Source: Nissolia schottii (Eukaryota; Streptophyta; Magnoliopsida; Fabales; Fabaceae). Taken from it: a stretch of DNA of 64,000 nt. This document shows, piece after piece, positions 46,790 through 59,492 of this stretch (within the stretch, counting starts at the first letter, position 1; each line of letters starts with the position of its first letter). The stretch covers positions 143,052 to 207,051 of the forward strand of contig QANU01113051.1 of assembly GCA_003254905.1 (NCBI GenBank), read 5' to 3'. The position numbers were made by a program, and so were the translations under genes. A model generated the notes under the pieces. The model was not told where the DNA came from, did no database searches, and saw only the letters and a list, made by a program, of their open reading frames with translations.

Positions 46790-48643
46790 ATACCTTGTGG
46801 CTGCCCTTGAAGTTAAGGTTTCATTTTCCCTATTTTTATCTCTCGGGATGATAGCTTGGCAGTACGCTATCCAATGGCATTGCGTTCACACATGTTTAGT
46901 TTAATCAAATCGATGTTGCTTGCTTCTATTAATGTTCAATTCATTACCAGTCATTGTGTTTGGAGTGAAATCAGATAATAGCATTGTAAAATTCTGACCT
47001 CAACAAGTACAAAGTGTTGCAAGGCACAAAACCTTGGCCATAAGTCCATATTAGTCCATATTAGGCCATCCCCAAAATTTGATGAATATATATTGTTTGG
47101 AAGTATATACTTTTGACAAACATCTTTTCCGCATTACATATCCTGCTATTTAAGCAGCGTTTAACACCATTTCATCATCGGCGATGCTTGTTAGCTAGTA
47201 GAAGAATATGATCAAAATTTTTGACAAATGATTGTGGTGTTGAATGAGAGAAGGTTGTGGGAATTATTTTTCATCTAAAGGTCCTAATTAATTTATGCTA
47301 CATCATTCTCACATTTAATTCTCGGTAAACACCCTTGCAATTTACTGTTATCATTTATGGACCCGTGTAAGCAAAAACTGAGTTGTCACCATCGCTGACA
47401 TGTCACAATTTGTAACATTTTGGCTGCTATTGGAGACATAAACATGTATGAAGATGTGGAGAGAGATAAAAATTGAAAATTATTGTTTTGAGATAATTTT
47501 TAAATTAATTTAAATATTAAAAGAATGGTAGAAGAGATATGTTTTGAAAGTAATATTTTAGTTTATTCTACCTCTGAAAAAAGATACAAAAGTTGTATCC
47601 CTTGTCTTTTTAGTTGCATTAGATATTAAAGACAGGGTAGAGAACAGAGGCAAAGGCTTTAATTTTGTCATTGAAAAAATCTTAAATAATCATATAATTT
47701 TGAGATTTAATTTTTGAAAATAAAAGTTGAAAAATTTATATAACCAAATATAATTGAAGTACTATTGTGAACATTTTTATGATTATTTGATAATGTTAAA
47801 GTTGATACAATACATTTAAGTAGTAGGATATACTCATGTCTAGGGATGCCATAGAATTCACCAAAATTTTTATGTCCCATTTGTTTCAACTTTAAAAAAA
47901 TATAAAAAAACATGATTTTTTTTTTGTGTTCGTATCTCTGCCCTTTGACATATCTTTAATATTAAACGCAAATTTTACCTTATACTACTATATATTAAAA
48001 ATATCAATTGACGAAGAAATTGATTCAACTATTTGGACTAGAGTTAAAATTAAATGTAAAAAATTATAATATCCAGGTTATATGTACCTTGCTTGTCAGT
48101 GTCCAAGAGTTAAAATTAAATGTAAAAAGTTATCATTTATAAGGTTACATGCACCTTGCTTGTCAAAGTGTTTTATGAATTAAGTAATCTATACGAAACC
48201 TTACATTATTTTCACTTTAGTCAACACTATAAATCTCCTTTGAGCCATATGTTAACTAAAGGAGGTTAAGCAACAAATATATAGACTTTCGTTAGTTATT
48301 TGTATTAAGTTTAATTTCAATTTTATGCTCTCTTTTTTTTGTTATAATTAATTTTTTAATGTTATGTGCTATATTGTTATCGCCGCACTACTTTAGCCCT
48401 CGGAGGTAGGGTGGGTATTCAAACTAATTTTTATTTAGGATACTTACTAGCATTATTATGAAAACTCACTTCTGAAATTCTATAACAAGATTATTTTAAA
48501 TAGAATCAATAATTATTTATTAAACTAATTTATTTACTAAGGAAAGGCAAAGGTTACGTAATTGTCCTTTTATCTAACTAAATTAACCATTATCACGCAT
48601 AGGTTTAAATCCCCTCGATATTGAACAAAAACATAGAGTCTCG
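46790..48643. other. 3' UTR of the MUB gene and intergenic DNA with a 66-bp tandem duplication
   Basis: After the UTR there is no coding signal. Two units at 48040-48105 and 48106-48171 share AGAGTTAAAATTAAATGTAA and ACCTTGCTTGTCA. Between 47560 and 47970 the word GATATTAAAGA recurs in opposite orientations, perhaps an old fold-back. Confidence 0.5.
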
Positions 48644-49473
48644 ATTTTTGCACGTCTCTACTTTGCACACTAATTGCACACCCTCTTATAATTAAAACTC
48701 ACTACTGTACCATCCCAAAAACGTGAAACTGTCTTCCACTCTCACCTTTCACATTTCGCGCTCTCATGACTATTTCTTCATTCGTTCCTTTGTTCGTCTT
48801 TCGTTTTGTTTATCTTTATGTTCTATTTTTCTTTTCTCTTTGCTTCGATTATGTGATGATTTTGTCTATATAATATAAAAGATAAGTTTGTGTACATGGT
48901 TCTGTCCAGCTATATATATATATANTGTGTCTTAAACAACAAAAATATTAGGTCTATTACTTTGGTAAGGTTTTGTCTGTTTTTTGTTTATGTTTTACTC
49001 TTTTTTTTCTCTCTTTGCTTAAATCACGTTTTTAAGATGCATGTAATGATTGTGTCTGTATAACATAAAAGATAGGTCTGTGGGGTTGTGTCCATCTTTG
49101 TAAGGTTTCTATATATAGATATATAATGGTTATGTCATGTTATTTAATAAGGTTTGGTTTAAATTCATGAAATGGTTGTGTCTGGTTATAATAAAAAGTT
49201 GTGTAATTAAATCGTATCTATCCACATCAATTACAGAAAAGAACAAATAAAAAAGAACAAACGAGAATGATGGAGTATAAACCAAAACGAATCGATAAAC
49301 TCAGAAAGAATGAGTAACAATGAAGCAACAAAAAACGAAGCACGAAATTAAAAGAGAATGAACAAAATCAAAGTAACAAAAGGAACCGGGCGGAGCTATT
49401 TGTTGAGTCAATAATGAATTTTAATAAAATAACTTAAGTGTGCAACATATATAAAGAAGAATTGTGCAAAAAT
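48644..49473. repeat. degraded inverted-repeat element
   Basis: The left end ATTTTTGCAC...TTTGCACACT and the right end read in reverse (ATTTTTGCAC...TTGCACACTT) agree. The inner parts carry AAC/GTT-rich tracts in opposite orientation (TCGTTCCTTTGTTCG and GAACAAACGAG). The single unknown base at 48925 follows a TA microsatellite. Boundaries are approximate. Confidence 0.4.
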
Positions 49474-49620
49474 AATCATCCCACATTCAGTTGAAAGGCA
49501 ACAAATCTATAAAAGGTGGGTAGGTTGAATTGAAAGGCAACAAAAACCGAGCGGTCCCCATCTCCAATTTGGCGGCGCCACCGTTTTGCCGGAAGCCACG
49601 CCACCGTCACCCCCCAATCA

Positions 49621-52256
49621 ATGGAGCAGTCCCCATCCACCCCTGAAACTGAAAGAAGAGAGGACTTCGGCAAATTGCAGCACGGGTAATTTAGTCCAAT
49701 TCCACCCATCTATGCTGTGTTGCTTATATACATACATTCATGCGTTGATAACTGTTCCATTCGATGTCATGATTAGATGCGAGCACTACAAGAGACGATG
49801 CAAAATTCGCGCTCCCTGCTGCAACCAGATCTTCCCTTGCCGTCACTGCCACAACGACGCCATGGTATTCCTCTTCCCTTTTCGTATATCAATTATGCTT
49901 TTCCTTTCGATTCGATTTCTTTTTCAATTTTGGATTTTTTATTTTTGTTTCGATTTTAGAGCTCTGTTAGTAACCCCAAGGATCGCCATGAACTTGTTAG
50001 GCGCGACGTTAAGCAAGTAAGATAACTCTGTATCTGTTTGTTTCTTTTTCTTCCCCCTTCCCATTACATTGCAATGTAATTATGAACTTCTTTCTTCTTT
50101 GTTGTTTCAGGTTATATGCTCTATCTGTGATACTGAGCAGGAGGTACTGTAATTTCTTCTTCTAATCTCTTTGTTTGTAAAACCATTCAGTGCATGTTTG
50201 GTTTCTGGCGAGAAGCACCTAGAATCAATTCGGAGCCACCACCACCACCACAACTGAAGTCCAAACACGCTATCAGTCTATTTTATGACCTCATTACTTG
50301 ACATTTACTAATCAGGTTGCCAAGGTGTGCTCTAAATGTGGCGTCAACATGGGAGAATATTATTGTGAGATTTGTAAATTCTATGATGATAATGTAAGGT
50401 TTTTGTTTTTAGTAATTCCAATGAACTAGTTGTCTCTCTAGGCGGTGAAATAGGAAGTAGTACACTTTGCTTTCTTAATGTTACTATTAGTTATTTGGTT
50501 GTCATGTAATGTTTTTATGTTGTTGCAGACAGAAAAAGGACAATTCCATTGTGATGAATGTGGGATTTGCAGGTTAGAATCACATGTTCTTGAGATAATT
50601 TGATTATGAAATTGACCCGCCGTCACTATTTGAGTTATTCTTTTTCTGAAACATCGAGTTTCCTGTTTCATCAAATTCTCCTATTTTCAGGGTTGGTGGT
50701 CGTGATAACTTCTTTCACTGCCAGAAATGTGGTATGTTCTCTTGCTAACTTATTTTATTTATTCAATTCATTTGTTGTTTAGTCATATCTTTATATTTTC
50801 TTTTCCAAGCAAAAGAACCATAAGAAACAAAGCACACTGTTGTGTTTTCTTTTATTTTTCTTTCTTAGCATTTGCATTGCAGTTTGTCTGATCTGTTCTT
50901 ATCATGAATGTCCTCACCATCTTTTATGAATTTTGTATGAATCCAGGCTCTTGCTATACAGTGAGCTTGCAAAACAATCACACATGTGTCGAGAACTCAA
51001 TGAAGGGTTCCTGTCCTGTCTGTTATGAGGTTTGTCTTTGACTATTTTAATTGCTAATATTGCTTAGAAATGCTGTTAAAAATTTACTGATAGTGTTGTT
51101 GTATGGCAAATAGTATCTATTTGATTCAATAAAAGGCACCACAATTATGAAGTGCGGACACACAATGCATATGGAATGCTATCGAGAGATGGCAACTCAA
51201 AATCAGTTAAATTCCCAATAACTCCTATTTCGTGTATCAGTTTTCTTATGAGCTAAACAGTATTGATAATATGGCCTTTCGATATTTCAATCAGGTATCG
51301 TTGTCCTATCTGCTCAAAAGCAATATTTGATATGTCTGGGAGCTGGGAACATTTAGATCATGAGGTGTGTTGAACTTCGTATTAAATGATTTTTGACAAA
51401 AATTATTGGTCAATAGATGTCCTTCAAGTCATATTCCGCATTATTTTCCTATTGACATGGTAATAACTCGGCTTGATAGATTGAAGCTGCTCCCATGCCC
51501 GAGGAATATAATTTTGAGGTAGTTACTTCTCTATCTGATCCTCTCTCTTGGCTGATCAGTTCAAAGCATCATTTGATAAACTTGTCCATTTAGAACTTCA
51601 TATAATCTCTAGCTTAGTTCAGTTCTTAACAACTTGATGAAAATATTTTTCAATACCTGTGATAACTGATTTATGGCACTGTCTCTAAATGAATTATATT
51701 GCCTTTCTAACTAAATTATGCATCATAAAAAAGGGAAACTGAACGATTCTTCCACTGCACATTGTTTTGAAAACTTAGGATTAGCTGATTGATAAGCAAT
51801 TTGAGGGGGAGCTGGTGAATTTTTATGATACTCGGTAGGCATAACACGTTTTATACAGTGTACTCAAATTCAACAATATTGAACTGCACAAAATATGCTG
51901 CAGCAAAATCTCATCAAGTTAATGCCTACGAATAATGCGCGTCACACCAGTAACCAGTCTGCTGCACCAATTGCTATTGATCTTTGTAGGCAAGAATTAA
52001 TATTGCTTTACATTGTTATGGCATGAACTGTTAGAATTATTATTTTTTTTCATTCTCAGATATTACTGATTTGTAGTCATACAGCTTTCATGAACAATGT
52101 AACTAACTACTGGGTTGCTTGGGTGTATCACAGGTTTCGATTCTGTGCAATGATTGCAACACTACCAGCAGAGTTCCCTTTCACATAATCGGTCATAAGT
52201 GCAGACAATGCAGTTCGTATAACACTCGCAGAATTTCGACACCGGAATGTCAGTAA
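49621..52256 (+). CDS. CHY zinc-finger and RING E3 ubiquitin ligase, MIEL1/CHYR type
   Basis: Twelve exons: 49621-49685, 49777-49864, 49960-50016, 50111-50143, 50316-50393, 50529-50572, 50691-50731, 50947-51029, 51114-51205, 51295-51364, 51480-51518 and 52134-52256. All junctions are GT-AG and phases agree, giving 270 residues. The CHY zinc finger runs from about residue 22 ([10 protein letters not shown]) through [13 protein letters not shown]. Further zinc ligands follow ([32 protein letters not shown]). A RING-H2 domain ([20 protein letters not shown]) spans about 158-199, and a zinc ribbon ([19 protein letters not shown]) lies near the C-terminus. These ligases promote turnover of MYB-type factors and act in ABA and drought responses. 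The family is about 270 residues, so the gene looks intact. Confidence 0.94.
50189..50276 (-). repeat. small dispersed repeat in an intron of the CHY/RING gene
   Basis: In reverse the segment shows GATAGCGTGTTTGGACTTCAG, and in the forward direction it has TGCATGTTTGGTTTCTGGCG and a CCA triplet run. The first part resembles the repeats near 15624 and 40674. It sits between exons 4 and 5. Confidence 0.45.
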
Positions 52257-55200
52257 CTGTTTTGGTGTTAGATAGTGACACTCAATTATAATTTCTCCCA
52301 AAATTCCTGTTTGACCATTTTCATATTGCTTTGAAATATTTCACTTTTGTTTTTGCCCATTACTCCCTAAAGTATTTCAACGGAAACCAGAAATTACCTT
52401 GATTTTTCCATTAGTCTTGGCTTAATTTGTGAACGAGTATCATTCAGTATGTAACTATCAGTATCAATGTGGGCAAAAAAAGAGTTATGCTATTTGTATA
52501 ATCCGTGGTAATTAGAAAGATGTAGAGTCTACCACAAAGAAAATAAAAAATAAGCATGACAGACTTTACACATTTATGAGAGTGGTTTTTGATTCTTAAC
52601 CCAAAAGAGCTGATTGAAAACAATAAAAGATTAGACGCCCAAATTCTTGATATTTTTTCAAGCCTGATGGCACTTGAGTTGCCAAAAAGTCAAGAAAAAT
52701 CAATATCTTTGATGCTGAATTAGGTGGGTTCACTTTGGATGCATGCCTCTGTATCAGATTCATGGGAACTGTGTTGTCGATGTCATATTTGAGCTTTGCT
52801 TGCATGCCTTCAAACATTGCTTTAACGAAAACAATTTGAGATAATTACGCTCATAAAAATTTAAGATTTTTAATGGTAAAGCTCACATTTTGTGTACTTG
52901 TCTCATAATTGTTATTATGAATAATTGTCACTGTAATAGGATAACAAAAGGAAATGTGGAGCGAGTAAGGTGGATGTGGACCCCAATTCGTGAACAAGTG
53001 CGAGGCATGCTAGGTGTGACTCGTAAACATTATGAAGTTATTATTAAGCAAAGATGGGAAACTTGTCTTCTTTTTAGTTGAATTTCAGTCCGTACAGTAC
53101 ATAGGGACTGTGTATGTAGATGCTACTAAAATGTTAGGGTAAGTCGATTAATGATACAATTAACTTTAAAAGCAGTGTATGTATTATGTATATACAAAAT
53201 GCTGCAGATAAATGTGAGAATAGGATAAATCAATTAATGATACGATGAACAGAAAATTTTTGTCTTATCACATCAGACTTGGGAGTATTACAAGGTGTCT
53301 GAATTTGAACCATTACATTAGGTGGTTGTTGTACCCCTTTTTCTTCTTACGGGTGGATATGTGAATCTCGTCAATTCAAAGATAGATTGCTCGAATTATC
53401 TCTTGTTCAATTACCAAACAAAGGGTTATATGTCGTTTGTTCCCGTCTAATTAGCAGGAAAGGGCAGAGGATAAACATAAAGATTTTGTAACAAGCGGCT
53501 CATAAAAAAATAAAAGTAAAATATTTTTCCAATTAAAATCTTTCACTTTTTATTTAACAAGTTTATTACTAAGATACTTGTGAGTTATGAGTACTCTATA
53601 ATACGGACCTAAGACATAATATGACACACTTCACACACTAAATTTAAAATTTTATAAAATATAGACGTAATATGTATCTATATATAAAATTATATTTATA
53701 ATAATAATAATATAATATTTTTATTAACATTAAATTATTAATTTTTAATATTTTTAAACTTTTTTTAAAATATATGAAACATTCATTATATTTTTATGTG
53801 TCAATACGTACTAACTTCTTAAGGATTCATATTTTTATAATTTTTTTAATATTTAAAATATTTTTTCATGTTTAAATATATGTGTGAATATTTTTATATA
53901 TTAATGTTCTCGATGTATTGAATATAGAGACATGACTCTAACAAAGTATCGGTGCTTACTAATGAGTGCTAAATATAAGATGCCAGCTTTCTGATAAGTT
54001 GGGTAAAAAGAGCCAGGATCATAAATTTGGTCACGGTTTTGCCCAAAAATCCCATTTGGAATTCAGTGTTCATTTTACTACTGTGTGAACTGTAAAGGAA
54101 AGGGAGGAGGGGAGGGCAGTTCAAAGGAATAAAAGACAAATGCAATAAATGAGTGTGAACACTTTGTTCGAGCTGTCAGGCTCTCAAAGTATTGAAGATG
54201 ATTCGCTTAAGTCAGTAGATGAAGACTGATGGGCCCATTAATATTGTTCGAGCAAGTTCGTCAGAAAAAGGCCCATTTGGCCCACAGGCATAAATATCCA
54301 TGCCTCAGTTATTGCCGAAAACGAAGTCTTCATTCCTCTCTTCTCCAGGAAAAGTAGTTGGCTTTGCTACTACCATTGCAACAAGAGCTTAAACTTTTTT
54401 ATTTTTTTTATAAACAACCGGCTAACGCTTAAATTGAAATATTACAATTTTACTATACGAGTAAAAAAGATATTACCCCCATTCGCTAAAAATAAAATTA
54501 AATTAAATGTGAAACAACATCAAAAATATGAAAATCTAAAAATAAATTATGGTCATATTTAGTTAAAACATTAGCACAAAAATTTGATTCCTAAAGATAT
54601 CACTTTAATTTTTTTTCTTTTTTTTTTGTAAAAAATAAGTTTAAGAAGGCTTTCTCTATTCCATAAGTAGAGCAAATATTCACATGTTCTCGATCAATGG
54701 TCCATTTTGAGTTATACATGTTTATTAATAAAATGATTAAAAATTATAATATTTTATAAAATTATCCATATTGAATACTCTAATTTCTATGTTCTCTCTT
54801 ATTTATTATTTTTAGTACTTTTATTTTATAAGAATATGATAGAAAATAAAGTAATTAATGTTGTTTAAATTTAAGAAATTAACAATTATTTAAAAATGGA
54901 GAGTAATAATTTTTATAAATATTTTCATGTATAATTATACATTATGCATTACACGAGAAATATTTGAACAAAGTCACGCAATTTTCATGAGCAAAAAAGT
55001 CAGATACGATTTGTTTTGTTTTTTTGCTTTTAATTACCTTACTTTGACCCTCTTTCTTTCTTTTAGGTTGCATTATTGGTATTCAAGGCTTTGCTTTAAC
55101 TAATTCAGGTTGACCTAGATCGCGCACTTGACTATGGTAAGTGAGTCTCACAACAGAAATAATTGTGTACACAAGGTCTCGAATTCGAAACCTTACTTAA

Positions 55201-56297
55201 GCGATACCAAATCACTTACCATTTGAACCAACCCGTTAGTTTCTTTATTTTTTTCTTTTGAAAAGTAACGAGCTCTATAAAACCGGGTTAAAAGCCACCA
55301 AATCAGCTCCAAAGAAAAGAAGCCACCACATCCTTCTAAAGTACCTTTCAACTTTAGTTCTTTTGTTGGTTTATTCATTTCAGATAAAGTGATCCACTTC
55401 AGCCCAGTTCTAGGGGCATAATCACAAGATGGCGCATCTTAGGATTGACCAGCACGCAAAAAAACTCATACATTGAATTCTTTTCATATATAAACGATAA
55501 GAATATATTATCATATTTAATTTTGATGATCTTTTAGTATACAACTTTATAACTTTTTTACTTCATTAATTAATTATATGTTATTACATTATTCAAGATA
55601 TATAGTTTATATGATTAAATGATAGTGCACTTTTTTTTTATTTAACAAATGGAATGAAAGCCCAAGAATTGTATGGGTATAATTCTAATTTTATTACTAT
55701 AAAATGAATTTTTATAAGGTGGGTTTTTTTTTCCTCTTTAAGAGCATTATATACTCTCACTTCAAAAAAATATAACTTAATATTATATCAACTTAAAAAT
55801 TATCAAATAATTATAAAAAAAAGTCTTAATTTATATTTGAAGTGAAAATATATGGGACCTTTGGGACACCAAAAAGTCAACCTTTGTATAAGTGTATAAA
55901 TTTTTGGTGAAGTGTACAAGCACATAAATATTTAAATAAAAATTTACTTAATAAAAATAAATTTCTTATTAGAGAAATAGCTATCATTTTTTAAGATCAC
56001 TTAAAAGTCTTTTATCAAAAAAAAGGATCACTTAAAAGTCTACATACTTGGTGTTTGGCCTTAATTGCAAAAATGAAATGATATTTCAACAACTTACATG
56101 TTGTTTATATTTTTTGGTTATCCAAATTAGCTCAATTCATTGCAAAATTCAATCGAATTATCCTTTTTGTCACATACTCATTTTCAAAAGCAAGGGAAAA
56201 AAATGAAACACTGCCCTTTCCAAAAGGTAGTTCTTGCTCCACAAGAAATGACTCATTGAATATCCTCTCTCTCTCTAAGCTCCTTCGTACACATTTG
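52257..56297. other. intergenic DNA
   Basis: No credible coding region. Very AT-rich at 53600-53950 and 54400-54950. A tRNA-like sequence is described separately at 55175-55230. The last hundred bases are rich in CTCTCT and probably contain the COL gene promoter or leader. Confidence 0.4.
55175..55230 (-). repeat. tRNA-like SINE remnant
   Basis: On the minus strand, GGTTCAAATGGTAAGTG (A-box position) and GGTTTCGAATTCGAGACC (B-box position) stand about 38 bases apart, as in tRNA-derived SINEs. Element ends were not seen. Confidence 0.4.
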
Positions 56298-56483
56298 ATG
56301 CTAAAAATTCTCCTTAGCTCTGATTTGAAGCCATGCCCATTACCCCTTCTTCCTCAAAATTCTCACCCAAACTACCCTTTTTCCTCTCATAAACCCTCTT
56401 CCTCAGATTTCAAAACCATCACAGAAAAATTTGACAGTAACTCAAATCCACAGAAAGAAGAAGAAAAGAAAACGAAGCCATGA
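56298..56483 (+). CDS. upstream open reading frame of the COL gene (61 codons), overlapping its start codon
   Basis: An ATG at 56298 opens a frame that ends TGA at 56481-56483, sharing the ATGA with the COL start at 56480. It encodes MLKILLSSDLKPC followed by a Ser/Pro-rich and Lys-rich tail (EEEKKTKP). It would count as an upstream frame only if the transcript starts left of 56298. If translated, it could allow stop-start reinitiation or limit translation of the COL protein. No family resemblance. Confidence 0.3.
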   Translation: MLKILLSSDLKPCPLPLLPQNSHPNYPFSSHKPSSSDFKTITEKFDSNSNPQKEEEKKTKP

Positions 56484-59400
56484 CTGGTTCTCCTTCTCCT
56501 CATCCTCATCCAAACCCTAGTTCACACGAAGAGCGCAACAACAACAACAACAACGAAGAAGAAACAGAGCAATTGCGACCATGCGATTACTGCAACCACT
56601 CCATCGCACTTCTCTATTGCAGAGCCGATTCGGCGAAGCTCTGCTTCTCCTGCGACCGCGAGGTTCATTCCACCAATCAGCTCTTCTCGAAGCACACGCG
56701 GAACCTTCTCTGCGACAACTGCGACGCTTCCCCTGCCTCGATACTCTGTTCCACGGAGTCCTCTGTTCTGTGCCAGAACTGTGACTGGGAAAGGCACAAC
56801 CTTTCGCTCTCTCCCGTCCACGAGAGGAGGCCCCTCGAAGGGTTCACGGGTACCCCTTCGGTCACGGAGCTATTGGCGATTGTGGGGTTTGAAGATGTTG
56901 GGAAAAAGGCTCTGCTTTCTTCGGTTGGGGAGAGTGGTGGTGTTGGTGGTTTTGGTTCCGGCGGTGGTGGTGATGGGTTTCTGGGGTCAGAGATTGAAGG
57001 TATTTCGGATTTCTTTGTTTGGGATGCTCCCTCTGTTGTTAGCCTCGACGATTTGATCTCTTCTTCTGGTTCTTCTCACAACTTTCATGCTATGGAGGTT
57101 CCTCCTCTGCCTAAGGTATCTATATCTAAGTCTATTTCACTGTTTAGGGTCCGTTTGGCTTGCGTTTCCATTTTCTGTTTTAAGTTCGTTTCCTATTTTT
57201 CAGAATTGTGTGAAGGTATGTATATATTTTCTTTGTTTGGTTGCTGGAAAACAGAAAGAAGAAGAATAAAACATCAAATCAGTCTCTAGAATTTGCAGCA
57301 TTAATAAATTTGTCTTCACAGTTTTAAATTAATCAAATTCGTCCTTGATGTTCACAAATATTAATCAAATTAGTCTCTGGAGTAGACATGTAAAAGGGCT
57401 AACTTGATTGACATTTACTAACTACAATGATTGATTTGATTGATTTAAAATTATGAGGACAAATTTGATTGATGCTTCAAAACTTTAGGGACTGATTTGA
57501 TGGTTTATTCGAAAAGAGAAATAGAAAGATGGTTAGCACAATTAGTAAGGAGTGGGTAGGACACTAGTTGGATTCCTCTAGCCAATTTGAGAGTCACTGT
57601 AGTGGGTGATTTATAAGGCTGCATTTGGTACAGAGACAAGCCCTGACCCTAGTGGGATGAACAGTGTCAAACCGCCTAAACTTTCTAGATGCTTGAAAAG
57701 AAGTAGTAAGAGCTGAGGAATCTGTGAACCGAAGCGAGAATTGTTTAGGCTGTTACTTTTCTGTTTAGCTCTCGAATTTAAACTTGGCATCCTAGGATGA
57801 GTGCTGAATTGTGATCCTCATAGGTATTTTGGTTGGTGAAAACATAAATAACTTTATTTTTGAAAGTTTTGGTTGTGTTCTTTGGGGTCTGGATTCTTTG
57901 GATGTTTAAGAAGACATTGAAAAATCTATGTATATTGCTACTACTTTTTGACTTGTTCAGGGTATTGTTGTTGAATCCAGAACCGTAAAGCTGCTTGTGG
58001 GATACACAGAGAAGAGATTCTTAGTCAGCTCCGGGAACTAGCAAAGTCCGAGCCTTTGGACACTGAAGACTATTTCCATTCGGGGAATTTGTCCACAGAT
58101 CCTGAACGTGACTTCAAGGCTAATGATATGTTTCCTTCTTATGAGGTAATAAAAGCTTCTCCTAATTTCAGTGGTTGTGTTACCAAATACCAATGCTGAT
58201 TCATGATCATGAGCCCCTTTGTTTTCTACACCATTTTCATACATCTAATGTTTACTTGTGTGTCCTTTTTTTAAAATAAAAAAAATCTTGATTTGCTCAT
58301 AATTCTCATATAATATGGGTAAGAATTTTGTTGTCTTCTTGATTTGTTCATGTCCATTGTGCTGATTAATTATAGTTGAGTTATTGCTGTGATTTCAGTG
58401 GCATGGAGAAAGCGGTGAGGCTATGAATCAAGTTGTTCCTCCTGATACTACTTCATTGGGAGCTTATACCGAAGAAGTTGCAGTTGAACATTCAAATCCT
58501 GCTGTCTGGGAGACTCCTGGTCATACCTATGGCAACAATGACCAGAAACCACCTATTTATATCAACTCTGAAGCCTTATCAACTACTCCCAAAGCTGCTG
58601 CACCATGTGAGTTAACGAGTCAAGAAAGAGATTCTGCGTTGTTGCGGTACAAGGAGAAGAAGAAAACAAGAAGGTATTACTTTTATGACATCCTTTATTT
58701 TTCCTCTGTGTGAGAGTGAGAGTAATTAGTCTAAGCATAGTTACATCCTTATTTTCTTATTTTAGAGACAAGCTCATTCTAGATAAGTTAATCAGTCTAA
58801 AAAGCTTTTGAAATTTTTATTTGAGACTGAGCTGCATAATTCCTGATAGTTTAAATTCTTACCAACCCAGGCATTAGTTTCTATGAAGTTACTTTCTTTT
58901 CCTCCTAGACATGATGAGGTTTAGATATGCAATATGTTCAGATTTAGATTTTTTTTTTTTTTTTGGATTTTCCATTCGGCTACTATGCGACATAGTTTTC
59001 TGACACTTGTTGGGTTAAGAAGTCAGTTCGGACTTTTTGGGAAAGAGCCAATATTTTTGTTTATTTTTTGGTCATCATTTACTATAAAACGTAATCGGTC
59101 ATGTTTGTCATCTCCTTGCAATTTTTAAATGATTGTTGGACTGTTGACCAGCTACAAGTATACATGCATGTAGGATATTGATGGTTGGTATATTATATAT
59201 AAAGTTATCACTTTCCTTCCTTTACTTGTACTCATAGAACGTGGGACACTATACCAACTCATCTAATAGGGAATGATAGATGAGTTGTTACTATGTCTCA
59301 TATTGCATGAATTCAAATAACACAACTCTTTTTGTATATAAAGTTATCATCACTTTTTCCTTCATTTAATAAGTTGACATCTTTTGCGTGAAACGCAACA

Positions 59401-59492
59401 GATATGACAAGCACATAAGGTATGAATCACGAAAAGTTCGGGCTCAAAGCAGGATAAGAGTTAAGGGCCGATTCGCCAAGATGGAACACTGA
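56480..59492 (+). CDS. CONSTANS-like protein, group III, two B-boxes and CCT (COL13/14 type)
   Basis: Exons 56480-57115, 57981-58145, 58399-58673 and 59402-59492 give 388 residues. Residues 35-71 are B-box 1 ([20 protein letters not shown]) and 78-112 B-box 2 ([20 protein letters not shown]). The CCT domain is at the end ([20 protein letters not shown], then [22 protein letters not shown]). The joins AAG|NRKAACG and [12 protein letters not shown] are as in COL13/COL14. These are nuclear transcription regulators of light responses and growth. The N-terminus has an Asn run from an AAC repeat, and residues 155-170 have Gly-rich stretches. A MITE sits in intron 1 (57264-57510). The gene follows the glutaredoxin region as At2g47890 does in Arabidopsis. 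Confidence 0.94.
57264..57510. mobile_element. 247-bp MITE with 75-bp inverted arms, copy B (COL intron 1)
   Basis: Left end GAATAAAACATCAAATCAGT and right end in reverse GAATAAACCATCAAATCAGT; arms continue for about 75 bp with AATTTGTC(T/C)TCA and TTTTAAAT-AATC. It is about 80 percent alike to the element at 42271-42505 by eye. No clear target duplication. No coding capacity. Confidence 0.75.

Noticed and set aside
47560-47975. Fold-back around GATATTAAAGA words
   Set aside because: The pairing is too patchy and AT-rich to define ends.
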